The notes under the pieces: model-generated
The model's input: only the letters and a program-made list of their open reading frames with translations
The model's database searches: none
What the model was told of the DNA's origin: nothing
Position numbers and translations under genes: made by a program
Shown: positions 62,605-64,000 of the stretch, in pieces
How the letters are laid out: every line of letters begins with the position of its first letter
How positions within the stretch are numbered: the stretch's first letter is position 1
Assembly: GCA_963729075.1 (NCBI GenBank)
Contig: CAVSMU010000013.1
Coordinates: forward strand, 31,502 to 95,501
Length of the DNA stretch: 64,000 bases
Source of the DNA: WHSW01 sp963729075
Lineage (GTDB): Bacteria; Actinomycetota; Thermoleophilia; Solirubrobacterales; 70-9
Direction: 5' to 3'

Positions 62605-63940
62605 GCCGAGCGCAGAATGCGGCAAACGGAGCCTCGGCCCCGGAGCACAGGGATCGGCCGCGGGTACGCTCCGAGGAGATGGCGCCGAACGCGACAGGGG
62701 AAGTCCTCGAGCGCCGGCGCGGCGGATCGGTCGTCTACGCGCTTCGCTTTCGGGCCTACGGCAAGCGGCGCTACCTGACCTTGGGAACGAAGGCCGAGGG
62801 CTGGAGCCGGGCCCGCGCCGACGAAGAACTGCAGAATGTCCTCGCTGACGTACGTCGCGGCCTCTGGCGGCCTCCCGCGAGCCGTTCAAGGCAGCGGTCG
62901 AGGAGGGCGCCACCTTCCACGAGTTCGCCTCTGAGTGGTTCGAGGCGATGCGAAACGAGGGGCTCGCCCGGAACACATTGCTCGATTACGAGTGGCAGCT
63001 GACCCATCACCTGCTCCCGTTCTTCGCTCGCCACTCGCTGTCGGAGATCACAATCGCCGAGGTCGACCGCTATCGCCAGGGTCAAGGTCCGCGAGGGTCG
63101 CCTCTCCGCGACCTCAATCAACAAGACGATCGCGCGGCTGGCGCAGAACTCGATGTCGCGGTCGAGCGCGAGCTGATCGATCGCAACCCGGCGCGGGGCA
63201 AGCGGCGACGGCTCAAGCACCGCAAGCCGGTGCGGACGACGCTCGATCGCGCGGATCAGATCGACGCCCTGATCTCTGCAGCTCGCGAGCTCGATCGTGA
63301 GGCGCGGGTAGACCGACAGGCGATTCCCCGGGCAGCGCTTCTTTCGACGCTGGTGTTCTCAGGCGTCCGGATCGGCGAAGCGCTCTCGCTTCGCTGGGCC
63401 GACGTCGATCTCGCCGCCGGCCGCATGCGGATCCGCGACGCGAAGACTGACGCCGGCATCCGCCAGATCGACCTGCTGCCGGTCCTGCGCGAGGAGCTCT
63501 CGGTGCTGAAGGCGGCCACCCCTTACCCAGCCCAGACGATTCGTCTTTCCACCGAAACCGGAGGTCCTCAGAACGCCTGTAACGTTCGCAACCGCGTCCT
63601 GGCGCTCTCGCTCAAGCGCGCGAACGAGCGGCTCGCCGAGCGTGGCCTGGCCCCGCTGCCGGAGGGCCTGACGCCGCACTCGATGCGCCGTACGTTCATC
63701 TCGCTGCTGCTCGCGATCGGCGAGGACGTGCCCTACGTCATGGGCCAGGTCGGCCATGTCGATCCAAAGGTGACGCTCTCGATCTACGCCCAGGTCATGT
63801 TCCGCGGCGAGGGGGAGAGGGAGCGCCTCGAGGCGCTGGTCAACGGCTCCGATTGGGCACCAATGGGCACCAGTGCCCAATCAGCGCCCTTCGGAGGCTG
63901 CCGAAGAGGCGCCCCAGGGAGGCGAAAACCCGGCCGATAG
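62601..63940 (+). pseudogene. Tyrosine integrase, frameshifted
   Basis: About 440 residues over three frames. N-terminus: VYALRFRAYGKRRYLTLGTK (AP2-like arm-binding part). A shift near 62876 leads to FHEFASEWFEAMRNEGLAR (SAM-like core-binding domain). Two further shifts between 63078 and 63150 (VREGRLSATSINKTIARLAQ in another frame) compensate. The catalytic domain is intact: VFSGVRIGEALSLRW (Arg), RDAKTDAGIRQI (Lys), LTPHSMRRTFISLL (His-x2-Arg), GQVGHVDPKVTLSIYAQ (His and the Tyr nucleophile). GTG 62601. It would recombine the tRNA-Val sites; its coding end overlaps the repeated 18-bp word. Confidence 0.85.
63854..63882. repeat. Palindromic word cluster at the right island end
   Basis: TGGGCACCA occurs twice in tandem (63854-63862 and 63864-63872) followed by the inverted GTGCCCAAT. 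Bases 63865-63882 equal the left-end copy at 44692-44709. GATTGGGCAC and GTGCCCAATC form a ten-base inverted pair (63851-63860 and 63873-63882). The cluster is inside the integrase 3' end. Confidence 0.6.
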
Positions 63941-63950
63941 CGGGGCTTTC
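63925..63950 (+). terminator. Imperfect terminator after the integrase
   Basis: AAAACCC, loop region with the integrase TAG, then CGGGGCTTT. The stem has a bulge and one mismatch but ends in TTTC. Its sequence closely resembles the perfect terminator at 32743-32767. Confidence 0.5.
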
Positions 63951-63955
63951 TCCGA

Positions 63956-64000
63956 TGGGCGCGGCTGGTTTCGAACCAGCGACCTCTCGCGTGTGAAGCG
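63956..64000 (-). tRNA. tRNA-Val(CAC), 3' part, continues beyond the window
   Basis: On the minus strand: CGC + TTCACAC loop (anticodon CAC) + GCGAG, then AGGTC, T arm GCTGG-TTCGAAA-CCAGC, acceptor CGCGCCC and discriminator A at 63956. The 5' half is outside. Bases 63954-64000 are identical with 44526-44572, so this is also the right attachment site of the island. Confidence 0.88.

Larger units (their letters stand above)
44526..64000. mobile_element. Genomic island integrated in tRNA-Val(CAC), about 19.4 kb
   Basis: Bounded by exact 47-bp direct repeats, 44526-44572 and 63954-64000 (the latter reaching the window edge, so possibly longer), which are the 3' part of a tRNA-Val on the minus strand. 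A tyrosine integrase ending at 63940 and a small HTH gene lie beside the intact tRNA end, as is usual. The cargo mixes intact catabolic and regulatory genes with truncated ones and two IS110-type copies. No conjugation, replication or phage-structural gene is seen, so it is a non-conjugative island or a decayed element. Confidence 0.8.

Noticed and set aside
62601..63002. A separate 133-residue protein at the integrase start
   Set aside because: Its second half is out of frame; the integrase core domain continues in the neighbouring frame, so it is one gene with a shift.
1..64000. CRISPR arrays and rRNA genes
   Set aside because: No regularly spaced identical repeats and no rRNA-like conserved sequence were seen on either strand.

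Overview
The window is high-GC DNA from an actinobacterium-like genome. The best guess for the lineage is Thermoleophilia/Solirubrobacterales. That rests on recall of family patterns (many small NTF2/SnoaL-like proteins beginning MSQENVE, ECF sigma factors with C-terminal extensions, DUF4239 and RibD_C-type proteins) and not on a marker gene. No rRNA and no CRISPR array are visible. One tRNA gene, tRNA-Val(CAC), enters at the right edge.

Layout: 1-3092 is a tightly packed minus-strand operon (MDR dehydrogenase, PTPS-like protein, GT4 glycosyltransferase, SAM methyltransferase) that looks like a small biosynthetic pathway and runs off the left edge. 3.2-9.3 kb holds a secreted protein, an ArsR-ArsC fusion under a perfect palindromic operator, two VOC proteins, an alpha/beta hydrolase, a membrane-anchored P-loop protein and a DUF72 protein. 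9.3-15.2 kb is a complete peptide/nickel-type ABC importer on the minus strand with four-base overlaps between its genes. 15.4-32.6 kb is ordinary accessory metabolism and regulation: SDR and MDR oxidoreductases, CsaA, a DrrAB-like exporter, a YCII-ECF42-GNAT operon, a second ECF sigma with an NTF2 tail, RibD_C reductases, a Tat-exported amine oxidase and a flavin monooxygenase. 32.7-44.4 kb carries mostly exported or damaged genes: a lipoprotein, a sulfotransferase, secreted proteins, a TolB-like pseudogene, a badly frame-broken BTAD/cyclase/NB-ARC/TPR regulator, an RTX-repeat protein and an amino-acid-type substrate-binding protein.

From 44526 to the right edge lies a genomic island of about 19.4 kb. 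A 47-bp copy of the 3' part of tRNA-Val at its left end repeats exactly in the tRNA-Val at the right end. A tyrosine integrase and a small HTH (excisionase-like) gene sit next to the right-hand tRNA, and the same 18-bp palindromic word occurs just inside both ends. The cargo is a patchwork: carbonic anhydrase, MpsC/DUF2294, an anti-sigma switch pair, exported hydrolases, an F420/luciferase-type enzyme, isochorismatase, M24 peptidase with a cut-off DUF3830 partner, a family of NTF2-like genes, two IS110-type transposases (one decayed) and fragments of P450, serine recombinase and NTF2 genes.

Many otherwise good genes are broken by one-base shifts while their codon use and motifs continue intact in another frame, several in homopolymers. 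This fits consensus errors in the assembly for many of them, so single-break genes are described as CDS and multiply broken ones as pseudogenes.
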